Shown here: piece after piece, positions 9,970 through 18,475 of the stretch | Position numbering within the stretch: the first letter of the stretch is position 1 | Layout of the letters: every line of letters begins with the position of its first letter | Assembly (NCBI GenBank): GCA_023622545.1 | Contig: JAMNZA010000042.1 | Location: 1 to 36,568, forward strand | Reading direction: 5' to 3' | Length of the DNA: 36,568 nucleotides | DNA from: Methanobacteriota archaeon | GTDB taxonomy: Archaea > Methanobacteriota_B > Thermococci > Methanofastidiosales > Methanofastidiosaceae | Notes under the pieces: generated by a model | The model's database searches: none | The model's input: the letters and a program-made list of their open reading frames with translations, nothing else | Told to the model about the DNA's origin: nothing | Made by a program: the position numbers and the translations under genes

Positions 9970-10845
9970 ATGATTAAATCTTTAATTGGAAAGACAGATG
10001 AGGCAATACAACTAATCTTTGACAAAGATACTTTTCAGGAGAACGTTATTGGAAATACCCGCCTTGATAAAGACCTTGCACCACCAGTAATGGTTGGTCA
10101 GGCCATGATCGACGGTGAGGTATGTTCAGTTCTTGCAAACAACTCAAAGAGACCAAATCCAAGATTTAGAGTCGTTTACAGTGGAATCTTGGGAATGGAA
10201 GAAGCATACAAATTCTCACAGGCAATGTACGCAACAATCGAAGCAGACAAAGAAAGGCCAAAAGACAAAAAGAGACCAATAGTCTTACTAATCGATACAC
10301 CCGGTAACAGTCCAGGAAAAATTGAGGAAATCGTCGGAATGACAAAGGGAACAGCTTCCTACCAGTTCGCAATTGAAGACGCTAGACTTGCCGGTCACCC
10401 AGTAATTGGATTGATTATAGGCAGAGCAGTCAGCGGTGGATTCTTGTGTCACGGACTTCTATCGGACAGAATTCTTGCACTTCCAGCTGAATACGGTACA
10501 ATCGTACACGTCATGCCAACAACAAGTATTGCAGTTATTACAAAGATCCCTCTAGAGAGACTAAATGAGCTTGTAAAAACAAACCCAGTATTTGCTTCAG
10601 GTGCCGAATACTTCTATGACCTCGGTGGTATAGATGAGATGGTAAAGAGACCTGAAGACATGAGAGCAGCTATCATTAAATCAATAAAGGAAGTCAGAGC
10701 ACTCAGAAAACAGGGTAAGGAAGACCAGCTCGGAATTTGGCACAGAGGAGTAGTCGGTGCAGAAAGAGGCGGCAGACAGAAGAGAATGGAAGCCATCAAG
10801 AAGATGCAAGAAGAATACGAAAAGATGTTACCTGAACTAATTTAA
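9970..10845 (+). CDS. Malonate decarboxylase gamma / carboxyltransferase subunit (MdcE/MadD-like)
   Basis: PIVLLIDTPGNSPGKIEEIVGM, GRAVSGGFLCHGLLSDRILALPAEYGTIVHVMPTTSIAVITK; immediately follows the beta-like subunit (TAA/ATG adjacent). Confidence 0.87.
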   Translation: MIKSLIGKTDEAIQLIFDKDTFQENVIGNTRLDKDLAPPVMVGQAMIDGEVCSVLANNSKRPNPRFRVVYSGILGMEEAYKFSQAMYATIEADKERPKDKKRPIVLLIDTPGNSPGKIEEIVGMTKGTASYQFAIEDARLAGHPVIGLIIGRAVSGGFLCHGLLSDRILALPAEYGTIVHVMPTTSIAVITKIPLERLNELVKTNPVFASGAEYFYDLGGIDEMVKRPEDMRAAIIKSIKEVRALRKQGKEDQLGIWHRGVVGAERGGRQKRMEAIKKMQEEYEKMLPELI

Positions 10846-10882
10846 TAATTTTCCTTTTTTTTTAAATTTTTGAGGAATTGCA

Positions 10883-12001
10883 ATGGAAAAAAAAATAAAT
10901 CCGTTTTTTGAAGAATTAAAAGATAGTGTTGAAACCTTTTCTACTGTTCCATCTTTTGATGAGATGAAAAGAAGAACTCTTGCTGACAAGGGTATAAACG
11001 GACCCACAGCAGCACATGTCGTGGAAGAAGTACACACACCACTTAATTATGCTTATATCACTTTCACCACAGGCACAACAGCCTGGCAAAATATCGTGGG
11101 AATCACACCAAATGAAAAAGAGTATAGAAAAGAAGTTGGTAAAAATGCCTTGAGAATGGCAGGTGTGAAAGAGGGCCACAAAGCAATGTTTTGCTACCCA
11201 CCATTATTAAATGCAATAACAAGAGGGGCATTAGAAGAGCTAGGTGTAACGTGGACATTTCTCACAAAATCATCTAGGGATTCTTTTCTTATGGATCTTT
11301 ACTTTAAAGAGCCTACAGTAATTTTTGGTGAATCGTCATTTCTAAAGTGTGCATTAAATGATGCCATAAGATTGAACTTGGTTGATGACTTACCAAAGGT
11401 TGACATTGTAAACTGTATTGGAACCCCTCTAGACCTAGAAGCAGTAGATACCATACGCGAAATACTAGGCGCAAGAGTAAATGATATTTATGGGACTCAG
11501 GAGTTTGGCTGGATTACAATGAACGGAAAGCCAGTAAGAGAGGACATTGCTTTTGTTAGATCTGATGTGGGTCAAGAGTTTAAAGAGGCGGTTGTTGGAG
11601 GGCTACCAACTGGAGACAGTTTCCCAGTAGTTGATTCAGGTCACGTCCTCGATAAGGACGGTAAAATAATAACATACATGAGGAAGAGAACTCAGCCTGA
11701 CTATGAGATCTATGTTAGAGAAACTACACTGTCCGCATTTCAGACAATTGAAAGGGCATGCAGAAGTATCCTAAGAATAAAATCAAAGGTAGCAAAGGTA
11801 ACTGAGGATGTTGTACTTAACTCAGATAGAACTGTCCTTGAGCTTAAACCATCAATAATACCAAAAGGGTATGAAGAAAATAATGAGCCAATTCTCATAG
11901 AAGGCCCAACTAAGACCAAGATGTTTGACCTACTTGTTCAGGCTCAGCTAGATTATCAAACTTTAAGTGTCACAGACCCTTGCTGGATTAAAGGAAGGTA
12001 A
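10883..12001 (+). CDS. ANL-superfamily AMP-forming acyl ligase, probable acetate:[malonate decarboxylase-type ACP] ligase (MadH-like)
   Basis: P-loop-like YITFTTGTTAWQN, YGTQEFGW adenylate motif, 372 aa; located between the carboxyltransferase subunits and the prosthetic-group transferase gene. The specific substrate is inferred from context. Confidence 0.65.
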   Translation: MEKKINPFFEELKDSVETFSTVPSFDEMKRRTLADKGINGPTAAHVVEEVHTPLNYAYITFTTGTTAWQNIVGITPNEKEYRKEVGKNALRMAGVKEGHKAMFCYPPLLNAITRGALEELGVTWTFLTKSSRDSFLMDLYFKEPTVIFGESSFLKCALNDAIRLNLVDDLPKVDIVNCIGTPLDLEAVDTIREILGARVNDIYGTQEFGWITMNGKPVREDIAFVRSDVGQEFKEAVVGGLPTGDSFPVVDSGHVLDKDGKIITYMRKRTQPDYEIYVRETTLSAFQTIERACRSILRIKSKVAKVTEDVVLNSDRTVLELKPSIIPKGYEENNEPILIEGPTKTKMFDLLVQAQLDYQTLSVTDPCWIKGR

Positions 12002-12009
12002 AATAAAAT

Positions 12010-12657
12010 ATGATCTTCCAGAGACACGACCTAGTTTTTGCAGACTGGAAAAGCATCGATACTTCAGTAATTAAAAATGAGGATTTTAGGAATCTTATTA
12101 TTCAAAGCAAGATACCCGGGATTGTTAGAAGGGATGAAAAAGACGTAACAGATGGGGAAAATTATTACACTGAAAATGAGAAAGTGTTCATTGGATTTGT
12201 CCACCCGGTAACTGTCCAGGGCAGAAGGCTTCGATTTGGCTCATCTATCCAAGGAAATAAAATTACTAAGTTGATATCCCCTTATGAAGTATCTAACTTT
12301 GAATTTGAGGCAAGAACACCATCACTAAAGGCGTTGACAGATATAAGGCAAAGTTATAATGTAGGTGTTTGGGGATCGGCATCTTTAGAGATTGTAACTG
12401 AATACCCTTACACTCACGACATGTCTGACCTTGATCTTATTGTTAAGAATTATCAACCTGATGTCCTGATTGAATTATTATCCAAATGCAATGAGCTTGA
12501 ATCTTCATTTGGTATCAAAATAGACGTCGAAATATACCTTAAAAATGGGTACGGCATAAACCTTAAAGAGTATGTTTCCGAGAGCGATACATTGCTAGGC
12601 AAAGGACTAAGGGATGTTATACTAATTAAAAGAAAAAGTGTTGAGGCATATCTATGA
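12010..12657 (+). CDS. mdcG: Phosphoribosyl-dephospho-CoA transferase, malonate decarboxylase holo-ACP synthase (MdcG-like)
   Basis: RHDLVFADW N-terminus, nucleotidyltransferase signature GVWGSASLEIVTEYPYTHDMSDLDLIV, RGLRFGSSI-like RLRFGSSIQGN. Confidence 0.83.
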   Translation: MIFQRHDLVFADWKSIDTSVIKNEDFRNLIIQSKIPGIVRRDEKDVTDGENYYTENEKVFIGFVHPVTVQGRRLRFGSSIQGNKITKLISPYEVSNFEFEARTPSLKALTDIRQSYNVGVWGSASLEIVTEYPYTHDMSDLDLIVKNYQPDVLIELLSKCNELESSFGIKIDVEIYLKNGYGINLKEYVSESDTLLGKGLRDVILIKRKSVEAYL

Positions 12658-13505
12658 AAAAAGTTGACATATTGGGCGAGCTTGCAACAAGAAGCATCTT
12701 ACTTGAAGTATCATCACACCCAAAACCGGGGCTTGTTACACCGTTTTCACAAGGCGCCCACAGGGATATGAACTTCACACTATTTATGAAAAGCACTGCA
12801 GTATTGAGCCAGGGATTTAAAGAAGTTTCAAACTTTGGTTACAACTATAAAGGTGACCTGGAGAAAATGCTGCCCCCTCTAAGAAAGCTAGGCCTCGATG
12901 TTGAAGAGAGGATGTTTAAGGTTACAAATGGCGTCAATACACAAAAAGGGCTTATATTCCTGTTTTATCTTATCCTGGGATCATCTGGTTACCTATTGAG
13001 TAAACGTAGACTGTCACCAAAAAATGTTTCTTCTTCAGTTTCAAAGATAACTAGTGGCATCACAAAAAAGGAGCTTGCACCTGTAAAAAAAAGTAAGAAA
13101 GCCCTTTCAAAGGGAGAGAAAACTTTTGTGGCCCATGGCATCACGGGAATTAGAGGGGAGGTAGAAAAGGGCCTTCCTTCCGTCATGCAAATTGGATTGC
13201 CTGAATTCAAAAAGGCATATGAAACAACAAATGACATTAATAAATCATCACTCCATGCACTTATTGCGTTGATGTCTTCTGTAGAGGACACTAACATCAT
13301 CTCAAGAAATGGAATTGATGTTTACTATGAAGTTCAAAAAAAGGCTTCAGAGATCCTTGAAGTTGGGGGAGTTTTGACACCAGTTGGATTATCAAAGATA
13401 ATAGACCTTGAAATGGAATTTCTTAAAAGAAATATTAGCCCTGGCGGGTCTGCAGACCTATTGAGTGCAACACTCTACTTTTATTTCTTAGAAAAGGAGA
13501 TATAG
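12654..13505 (+). CDS. mdcB: Triphosphoribosyl-dephospho-CoA synthase (CitG/MdcB-like)
   Basis: EVSSHPKPGLVTPFSQGAHRDM, GVNTQKGLIF, GIRGEVEKGLPSVMQIGLP, ISPGGSADLLSATLYF; 4-nt ATGA overlap with mdcG. Confidence 0.88.
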   Translation: MKKVDILGELATRSILLEVSSHPKPGLVTPFSQGAHRDMNFTLFMKSTAVLSQGFKEVSNFGYNYKGDLEKMLPPLRKLGLDVEERMFKVTNGVNTQKGLIFLFYLILGSSGYLLSKRRLSPKNVSSSVSKITSGITKKELAPVKKSKKALSKGEKTFVAHGITGIRGEVEKGLPSVMQIGLPEFKKAYETTNDINKSSLHALIALMSSVEDTNIISRNGIDVYYEVQKKASEILEVGGVLTPVGLSKIIDLEMEFLKRNISPGGSADLLSATLYFYFLEKEI

Positions 13506-13516
13506 AGGGGTAATAT

Positions 13517-13624
13517 TTGACAGACGCTCAAACACTTATACTTGCAATCTTATTGAGGATCTCCATACCAGTTATCCTAGTCGTGGCAATATTTTATTTC
13601 TACAATAAGAAGAGAAAAAATTAA
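13517..13624 (+). CDS. Small single-TM protein, about 35 aa (TTG start; not in the ORF track)
   Basis: gaggggtaat RBS then TTG ACA GAC...: MTDAQTLILAILLRISIPVILVVAIFYFYNKKRKN*; hydrophobic helix with basic C-terminal tail, 11 nt after the mdcB stop. Confidence 0.45.
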   Translation: MTDAQTLILAILLRISIPVILVVAIFYFYNKKRKN

Positions 13625-13929
13625 TCCCAAAACTCTTCAATTAGTATCGATGCAAGGAAACATAACCCCGAGTTTTTTATCCCCCAATATCTCTCTATCT
13701 GTGGCCTAGCAGTGTCCAATAGCTTCTTTAACCGTTCATTGATCTCGGCATACTCATCGCTTGTTAGTATGGTCACAGCAACATGCCTAGAAAGAAACTG
13801 CATAAGCGTTTTATCTTCGATATGATCCTCTATCTCCTTAATTTTTATGTTGTACTCTGACGAGTCTATCGCACATATTATTTCAAAAATTAAATTCTTT
13901 ATAGCACTAGAGGATATATCGTTTGCCAT
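13621..13929 (-). CDS. Hypothetical protein, 102 aa
   Basis: Intact ORF in an otherwise non-coding slot; no recognised domain. Confidence 0.5.
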   Translation of the reverse strand: MANDISSSAIKNLIFEIICAIDSSEYNIKIKEIEDHIEDKTLMQFLSRHVAVTILTSDEYAEINERLKKLLDTARPQIERYWGIKNSGLCFLASILIEEFWD

Positions 13930-14023
13930 AATAATCTACAATATTCAAGCACATGAGTTTATTAATTTTATTATTAATTAGGCACAGGGATATTATTATA
14001 AATTCTAAATTCGATTTAATATC

Positions 14024-14716
14024 GTGGCGAAAATTAAAATCTGTTTTGCACTTGTTTTGCTTTTACTCTTAGTAACAGAATGCTGCATATTCACTGAAGA
14101 TGACTTCTTCCCAGACAAATCAGATGAACAAAATTCTAGGTATACAGAAAGCGAAATAGAATACTTCGAAGAGATTGCCTTGGGCACTGAATACGGTAAT
14201 ACGGACCAAGTTATAAGAAAATGGAACAACGATATAAAAATAAAAGTCAACGGTGCGCCAACACAAAAGGATCTCGATGCCCTAGATAAAGTTGTATCTG
14301 ATATAGATTCTATAATTGGAGAAAAGATACCCATTTCTATAGTTGAAGAAAACGCTAACATTTCCATAAATTTTGTTCCAACTTCAGAGTTTTCAATATG
14401 CGAGGCAGTTCCAGGTAATTATGGATATTTCAATTGCAAGTGGGAAAACAATCTGATATACAAATGTGACATCTGCATTGCGACAGATATCTACCAGGAA
14501 GAAAGGTCACACATGATAAGAGAAGAAGTTACCCAGTCTCTTGGGCTGATGAACGATTCGGAGAAGTATAGAAACAGTATCTTCTTCCAGGGGTATTCTG
14601 CAACACAAAAGTATGTAGAGATAGATAGAAAATTGATTGAGATACTCTACATTGATGAAATTAAACCTGGAATGAGGAAAAAAGAAGTAGAATCTATTTT
14701 AAGGGATATCTCCTAA
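14024..14716 (+). CDS. Secreted/lipoprotein of unknown function (DUF2927-like)
   Basis: GTG start; N-terminal signal with Cys (VTECCIF); IREEVTQSLGLMNDSEKYRNSIFFQGYS resembles the conserved core I associate with DUF2927. Confidence 0.6.
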   Translation: MAKIKICFALVLLLLLVTECCIFTEDDFFPDKSDEQNSRYTESEIEYFEEIALGTEYGNTDQVIRKWNNDIKIKVNGAPTQKDLDALDKVVSDIDSIIGEKIPISIVEENANISINFVPTSEFSICEAVPGNYGYFNCKWENNLIYKCDICIATDIYQEERSHMIREEVTQSLGLMNDSEKYRNSIFFQGYSATQKYVEIDRKLIEILYIDEIKPGMRKKEVESILRDIS

Positions 14717-14765
14717 CTTTTGGATAAATAGATACTATTTTAAATATGTATCAAAGAGTCAATTC

Positions 14766-14939
14766 ATGAATATTCGACTGTTATTAGGATGTTTGTGCAT
14801 TGGGAATGGAGTTGCCGGAATTATTACGCCAATAATGTACAAGGTAAATTTTGATAGTATCAGCATAATAGTAACTATTCTGTCATTTGCAGCAGGATTT
14901 TATATACTACATAGCGAAATCAACAAATCTAAGAAATAA
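14766..14939 (+). CDS. Small two-TM membrane protein, 57 aa (not in the ORF track)
   Basis: ATG...TAA: MNIRLLLGCLCIGNGVAGIITPIMYKVNFDSISIIVTILSFAAGFYILHSEINKSKK. Confidence 0.5.
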   Translation: MNIRLLLGCLCIGNGVAGIITPIMYKVNFDSISIIVTILSFAAGFYILHSEINKSKK

Positions 14940-15040
14940 TATTACATTTTGTTTGACAGTATTGGATAAATTTAAAAGCTCATTGCGTATTTATCTATTC
15001 GTCACAACTTTAAATATTTGTTACAACTGTCGGTGGAAAT

Positions 15041-15610
15041 ATGGTTGAAAGATTTAGATCTATTACAAGTGTAGGTAGAGGTTTTAGCCGGTATATGGGT
15101 TCTATATCCCGCAAGAAAAGAAAAGCGGATAGAATGATTGGTCTTTTGATAGACGGGCCCAATATACTAAGGAAAGAATTTGATATTAATCTTGAGGACA
15201 TAAAGAAGATCCTAGAGGACATGGGAGATATTAGAATAGGTAAAGTTCTTTTGAATCAATTTGCCCCACATGGCCTTATTGAAGCTATAGCAAACCAAGG
15301 ATTTGATGCAATCGTCGTTACCGGAGACATCGACGTTAGAATGGGTGTCGAGGCAATGGAAATAATCTACAATGAAAACATTAACACTGTTGCAATAGCT
15401 ACCAGAGATGCAGATTTTGTCCCAATAGTTGCAAAGGCTAAAGAGCACGGAAAAGAAACAATAGTCATTGGAGCTGAGCCAGGATTTTCAATTGCCCTAC
15501 AGAACTCAGGCGATTTTGTTATCAAGATGGGAAAGATCCCACCTGAGGCTGAATTGGCTGAAGAAGAAGAGCTTCGCATTGAAGGCGAAGACTTGGAAGA
15601 TTCCTATTAA
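15041..15610 (+). CDS. NYN (PIN-like) domain protein, TIGR00288-type
   Basis: GLLIDGPNILRKEF, VVTGDIDVRMGVEAME, AIATRDADFVPIVAKAKEHGKETIVIG: conserved acidic residues of the NYN/LabA-like fold. Confidence 0.8.
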   Translation: MVERFRSITSVGRGFSRYMGSISRKKRKADRMIGLLIDGPNILRKEFDINLEDIKKILEDMGDIRIGKVLLNQFAPHGLIEAIANQGFDAIVVTGDIDVRMGVEAMEIIYNENINTVAIATRDADFVPIVAKAKEHGKETIVIGAEPGFSIALQNSGDFVIKMGKIPPEAELAEEEELRIEGEDLEDSY

Positions 15611-15682
15611 TTTTTATTTTTCTCCTCTTTTTTTTAAAGTCTTCTAGTAAGTTTTATAAGTTTTGAATACATTAATAGTAGA

Positions 15683-16171
15683 GTGGAAGCAAGAGATGAT
15701 AACAGCGTTCTTACAAGGACAGAGATGCAGATAATACGTTCACTGAAGCTGTCTTTTAGGACCTATGATGACCTCGAGAAGGAAGGGGTTGGAGACTCTA
15801 AGACATTAAACTCAGCAATTAATGCTCTTTTAGCAAAAAGATTAATGTCTCAGATGATCAAAGAAAATGATCTTGGCTATTCCACAGAATATTTCTTAAC
15901 ACCAAAAGGGCTTGAGATGTCAAAGATACTTGCCCTTATGAGGGTCTATAAGTTCCCTGACGAAGGCATGACGCGATTGAAACTCAAGATTTTGGAATTC
16001 TTGAAAGATGAAAAAAAACTTGAGAAGATTACTAATTTTTTAGATATTGAAGAGGCCGAGGTCAAAAGAAATCTTAGGGTCCTTGTAAACACTAACCTCA
16101 TCAAAAAAGACGAGGACATCTATTCTATCACATATGCAGGGGATAAATTCTTGAGCATCTTCATGAAATAA
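15683..16171 (+). CDS. Winged-helix/HTH-type protein, putative transcriptional regulator
   Basis: GTG start; helical repeated wHTH-like segments (MQIIRSLKLSFRTYDDLEKEGVG..., LKILEFLKDEKKLEKITNFLDIEEAEVKRNLRVLVNTNLIKK). Confidence 0.55.
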   Translation: MEARDDNSVLTRTEMQIIRSLKLSFRTYDDLEKEGVGDSKTLNSAINALLAKRLMSQMIKENDLGYSTEYFLTPKGLEMSKILALMRVYKFPDEGMTRLKLKILEFLKDEKKLEKITNFLDIEEAEVKRNLRVLVNTNLIKKDEDIYSITYAGDKFLSIFMK

Positions 16172-16179
16172 GTGGTTCT

Positions 16180-16647
16180 ATGGAGATTCTTTATCTTGAA
16201 TGGAGCAAGGTAGACGAAGCAATTTGGACAATGTGTGATATCATAAAGAGAGACTATGAATTTGATGTCATAGTTGGTATTTCACGTGGTGGGCTTATAC
16301 CCGCAGTTAGGATATCGCATATTTTTGATAACAAACGATTGCTCCTAATGGAAGCCAAATATTACAAAGACATAGGCGTAAGAGATGATAAACCAAAGAT
16401 AACCTTACCGTTGAAAAAGGAGGACATAGCAGGTAAGAGGGTGCTCCTAGTGGATGATGTTGCAGACACTGGCGGAACATTAGTAGTTGTCAAGGAGTAC
16501 ATCGAATCGCTATCCCCAATAGACCTAAAAGTAGCCGTCGTTGCTTCAAAACCAATTTCACTGGTCAAACCCGATTACACCGTTTTTAATACCGATAGGT
16601 GGATAATATTTCCCTGGGAAAAGATGCCGGTGGAGAAGAAAAAATGA
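16180..16647 (+). CDS. Purine-type phosphoribosyltransferase
   Basis: GISRGGLIPAVRISHIF and PRPP loop VLLVDDVADTGGTL; C-terminal WIIFPWE typical of xanthine/hypoxanthine PRTase-like proteins. Confidence 0.82.
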   Translation: MEILYLEWSKVDEAIWTMCDIIKRDYEFDVIVGISRGGLIPAVRISHIFDNKRLLLMEAKYYKDIGVRDDKPKITLPLKKEDIAGKRVLLVDDVADTGGTLVVVKEYIESLSPIDLKVAVVASKPISLVKPDYTVFNTDRWIIFPWEKMPVEKKK

Positions 16648-17204
16648 GAAGTTTTATCTCCATGGATATAAATTCAAAGGAAGTTTTGGATAAGATAGAT
16701 GCATTCCAGAAGAAGCTTAAGAGCAGTGCCTGCCCAATGAAAGCAGTCGAGAGGGAAAATCTCCATCTTACACTTAAATTCTTAGGGGAGATCAGCGAAC
16801 CATCTTATAAAAGAATCGTTGAATCACTTGAACCCACGCTACAGGAGTTTTCCTCTTTTGAAGTTGAATTAAAAGGTACAGGTTTCTTTCCAAGTATCTC
16901 TGATCTAAGGGTCGTATGGGTTGGATTAAACGCCCCAGAGATAGTCTATATACAGAAAGAGATAGAGGATACCGTTAACTCAATGGGTTTTGCTGAGGAC
17001 AAGAAGTTCGTCCCGCATCTGACAGTTTGTAGAATAAAAAGCTCCCTGAATAAAAAATCCCTTCTAAATGTCCTAGATGATTATAAAAACTATGAGTTTG
17101 GGGCTGATATGATAAAAGGAATCAATTTCAAAAAGAGCACACTAACGCCTTCAGGCCCCATATACGAAACTTTAAAAGAATTTAAGCTTAAAGAAGTACA
17201 ATGA
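16644..17204 (+). CDS. thpR: RNA 2',3'-cyclic phosphodiesterase (2'-5' RNA ligase family)
   Basis: Two HxTx motifs: HLTLKFLGE and HLTVCRIK; 4-nt ATGA overlap with the PRTase (start 16644 preferred over 16599). Confidence 0.88.
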   Translation: MRSFISMDINSKEVLDKIDAFQKKLKSSACPMKAVERENLHLTLKFLGEISEPSYKRIVESLEPTLQEFSSFEVELKGTGFFPSISDLRVVWVGLNAPEIVYIQKEIEDTVNSMGFAEDKKFVPHLTVCRIKSSLNKKSLLNVLDDYKNYEFGADMIKGINFKKSTLTPSGPIYETLKEFKLKEVQ

Positions 17205-18475
17205 TTTCAGAGATAAAGGCGAAAATTCTATCAGAGATTACCCCTTCTGAAGATGAGAGAAAGGAAATATATAACCTCACTAAAACTATCCAGAACCACC
17301 TCACAGAGAAAATATCAAATCTCAGTCTAAATGCGAAAGTTGAGATTGTAGGTTCAATTTCTAAGGACACGTGGATTGCTAGAGATAGGGACCTTGACAT
17401 CTTCATAGTCTTTGATAAGACATACCCTCTTGACGAGCTTAAGAAGATGGGGTTAGTCCTTGGAAAAATTGAGCTTGATGGATTTACCTCTGAAACAGCA
17501 TATGCCAATCACCCTTATACAATCAATCATTTTAAGGAGTTCAAAATAGATGTCGTGCCCTGCTATGATTCGATAGAGATAATAACTCCAGTTGACAGAA
17601 CTCCTCACCACACAAGGTTTGTAAAGGAGAACATCGGGGATCTTAGAAACGAGGTCCGTCTCCTAAAGCAGTTCATGAAAGGTGTTGGTGTATACTCCTC
17701 TGAGCAGAAGATACAGGGTTTTTCTGGATATCTTTGTGAGCTTCTAATTATCAACTACCGTAGCTTTGACGCAGTCCTAGAGAAAGCTTCAAAATGGAAG
17801 CAGGGAGAATATATAGACATCAAGAAATCAGGAAAGAATAATGAGTTCAAAGACCCACTTGTAGTAATTGACCCAGTTGACCCAAAGAGGAATGTTGCAT
17901 CTGCATTATCAATTGAGAGATTATGCGAGTTCATTCACTACTCGAGGGCCTTTCTAGAGGGGCCTTCATTGGATTACTTCAAAAAGAAAAAGAGGTTATT
18001 TGTCAAAAGATTTCCTGAATCTGAGGTCTATGCAATTGTTTTCTCTGGAGAGCTTCTAGACGATATTATCTACCCGCAGCTAAGGAAGAGTGCAAAGTAT
18101 ATCTGGACAATACTTGAAAAGAATGACTTCAAGCCACTTTCATACGGTCTTTTTAAGAAAGGAGAATCCTCTGGGATAGTCTTTGAGCTGGAAAAATATA
18201 CCCTTTCTCCAATGGTAAAGCACTATGGACCAAAGGTTTTTGATAATGCCAACTACGCTAGCTTTGTCTCTAAGTACAGGGAAACATTCATAGAGGGTGA
18301 CAGAGCCTGCACCCTAAGACCAAGACAGTTTTCTAAACCATTAAACGTATTCTTAAACATTATAAATGAAAAAGAAGGGCTTGGAAAAAATATGAAGGAT
18401 ATGCCGTTTCTCATATTAAAGGATGAGAAGGCTTTGTCCTTCTTAGCACGTGAAGAATTCGATATATTCATTTAG
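17201..18475 (+). CDS. cca: CCA tRNA nucleotidyltransferase (archaeal class I)
   Basis: GSISKDTWIARDRDLDIFIVF nucleotidyltransferase signature, FKIDVVPCY third carboxylate, archaeal-type length; ATGA overlap with thpR. Confidence 0.92.
   Translation: MISEIKAKILSEITPSEDERKEIYNLTKTIQNHLTEKISNLSLNAKVEIVGSISKDTWIARDRDLDIFIVFDKTYPLDELKKMGLVLGKIELDGFTSETAYANHPYTINHFKEFKIDVVPCYDSIEIITPVDRTPHHTRFVKENIGDLRNEVRLLKQFMKGVGVYSSEQKIQGFSGYLCELLIINYRSFDAVLEKASKWKQGEYIDIKKSGKNNEFKDPLVVIDPVDPKRNVASALSIERLCEFIHYSRAFLEGPSLDYFKKKKRLFVKRFPESEVYAIVFSGELLDDIIYPQLRKSAKYIWTILEKNDFKPLSYGLFKKGESSGIVFELEKYTLSPMVKHYGPKVFDNANYASFVSKYRETFIEGDRACTLRPRQFSKPLNVFLNIINEKEGLGKNMKDMPFLILKDEKALSFLAREEFDIFI

Noticed and set aside
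13621-13929. 102-aa minus-strand ORF as an antitoxin to the 35-aa TM microprotein (type I/II TA-like)
   Set aside because: The convergent arrangement and lack of recognisable TA motifs give no real support; kept only as a hypothetical protein.
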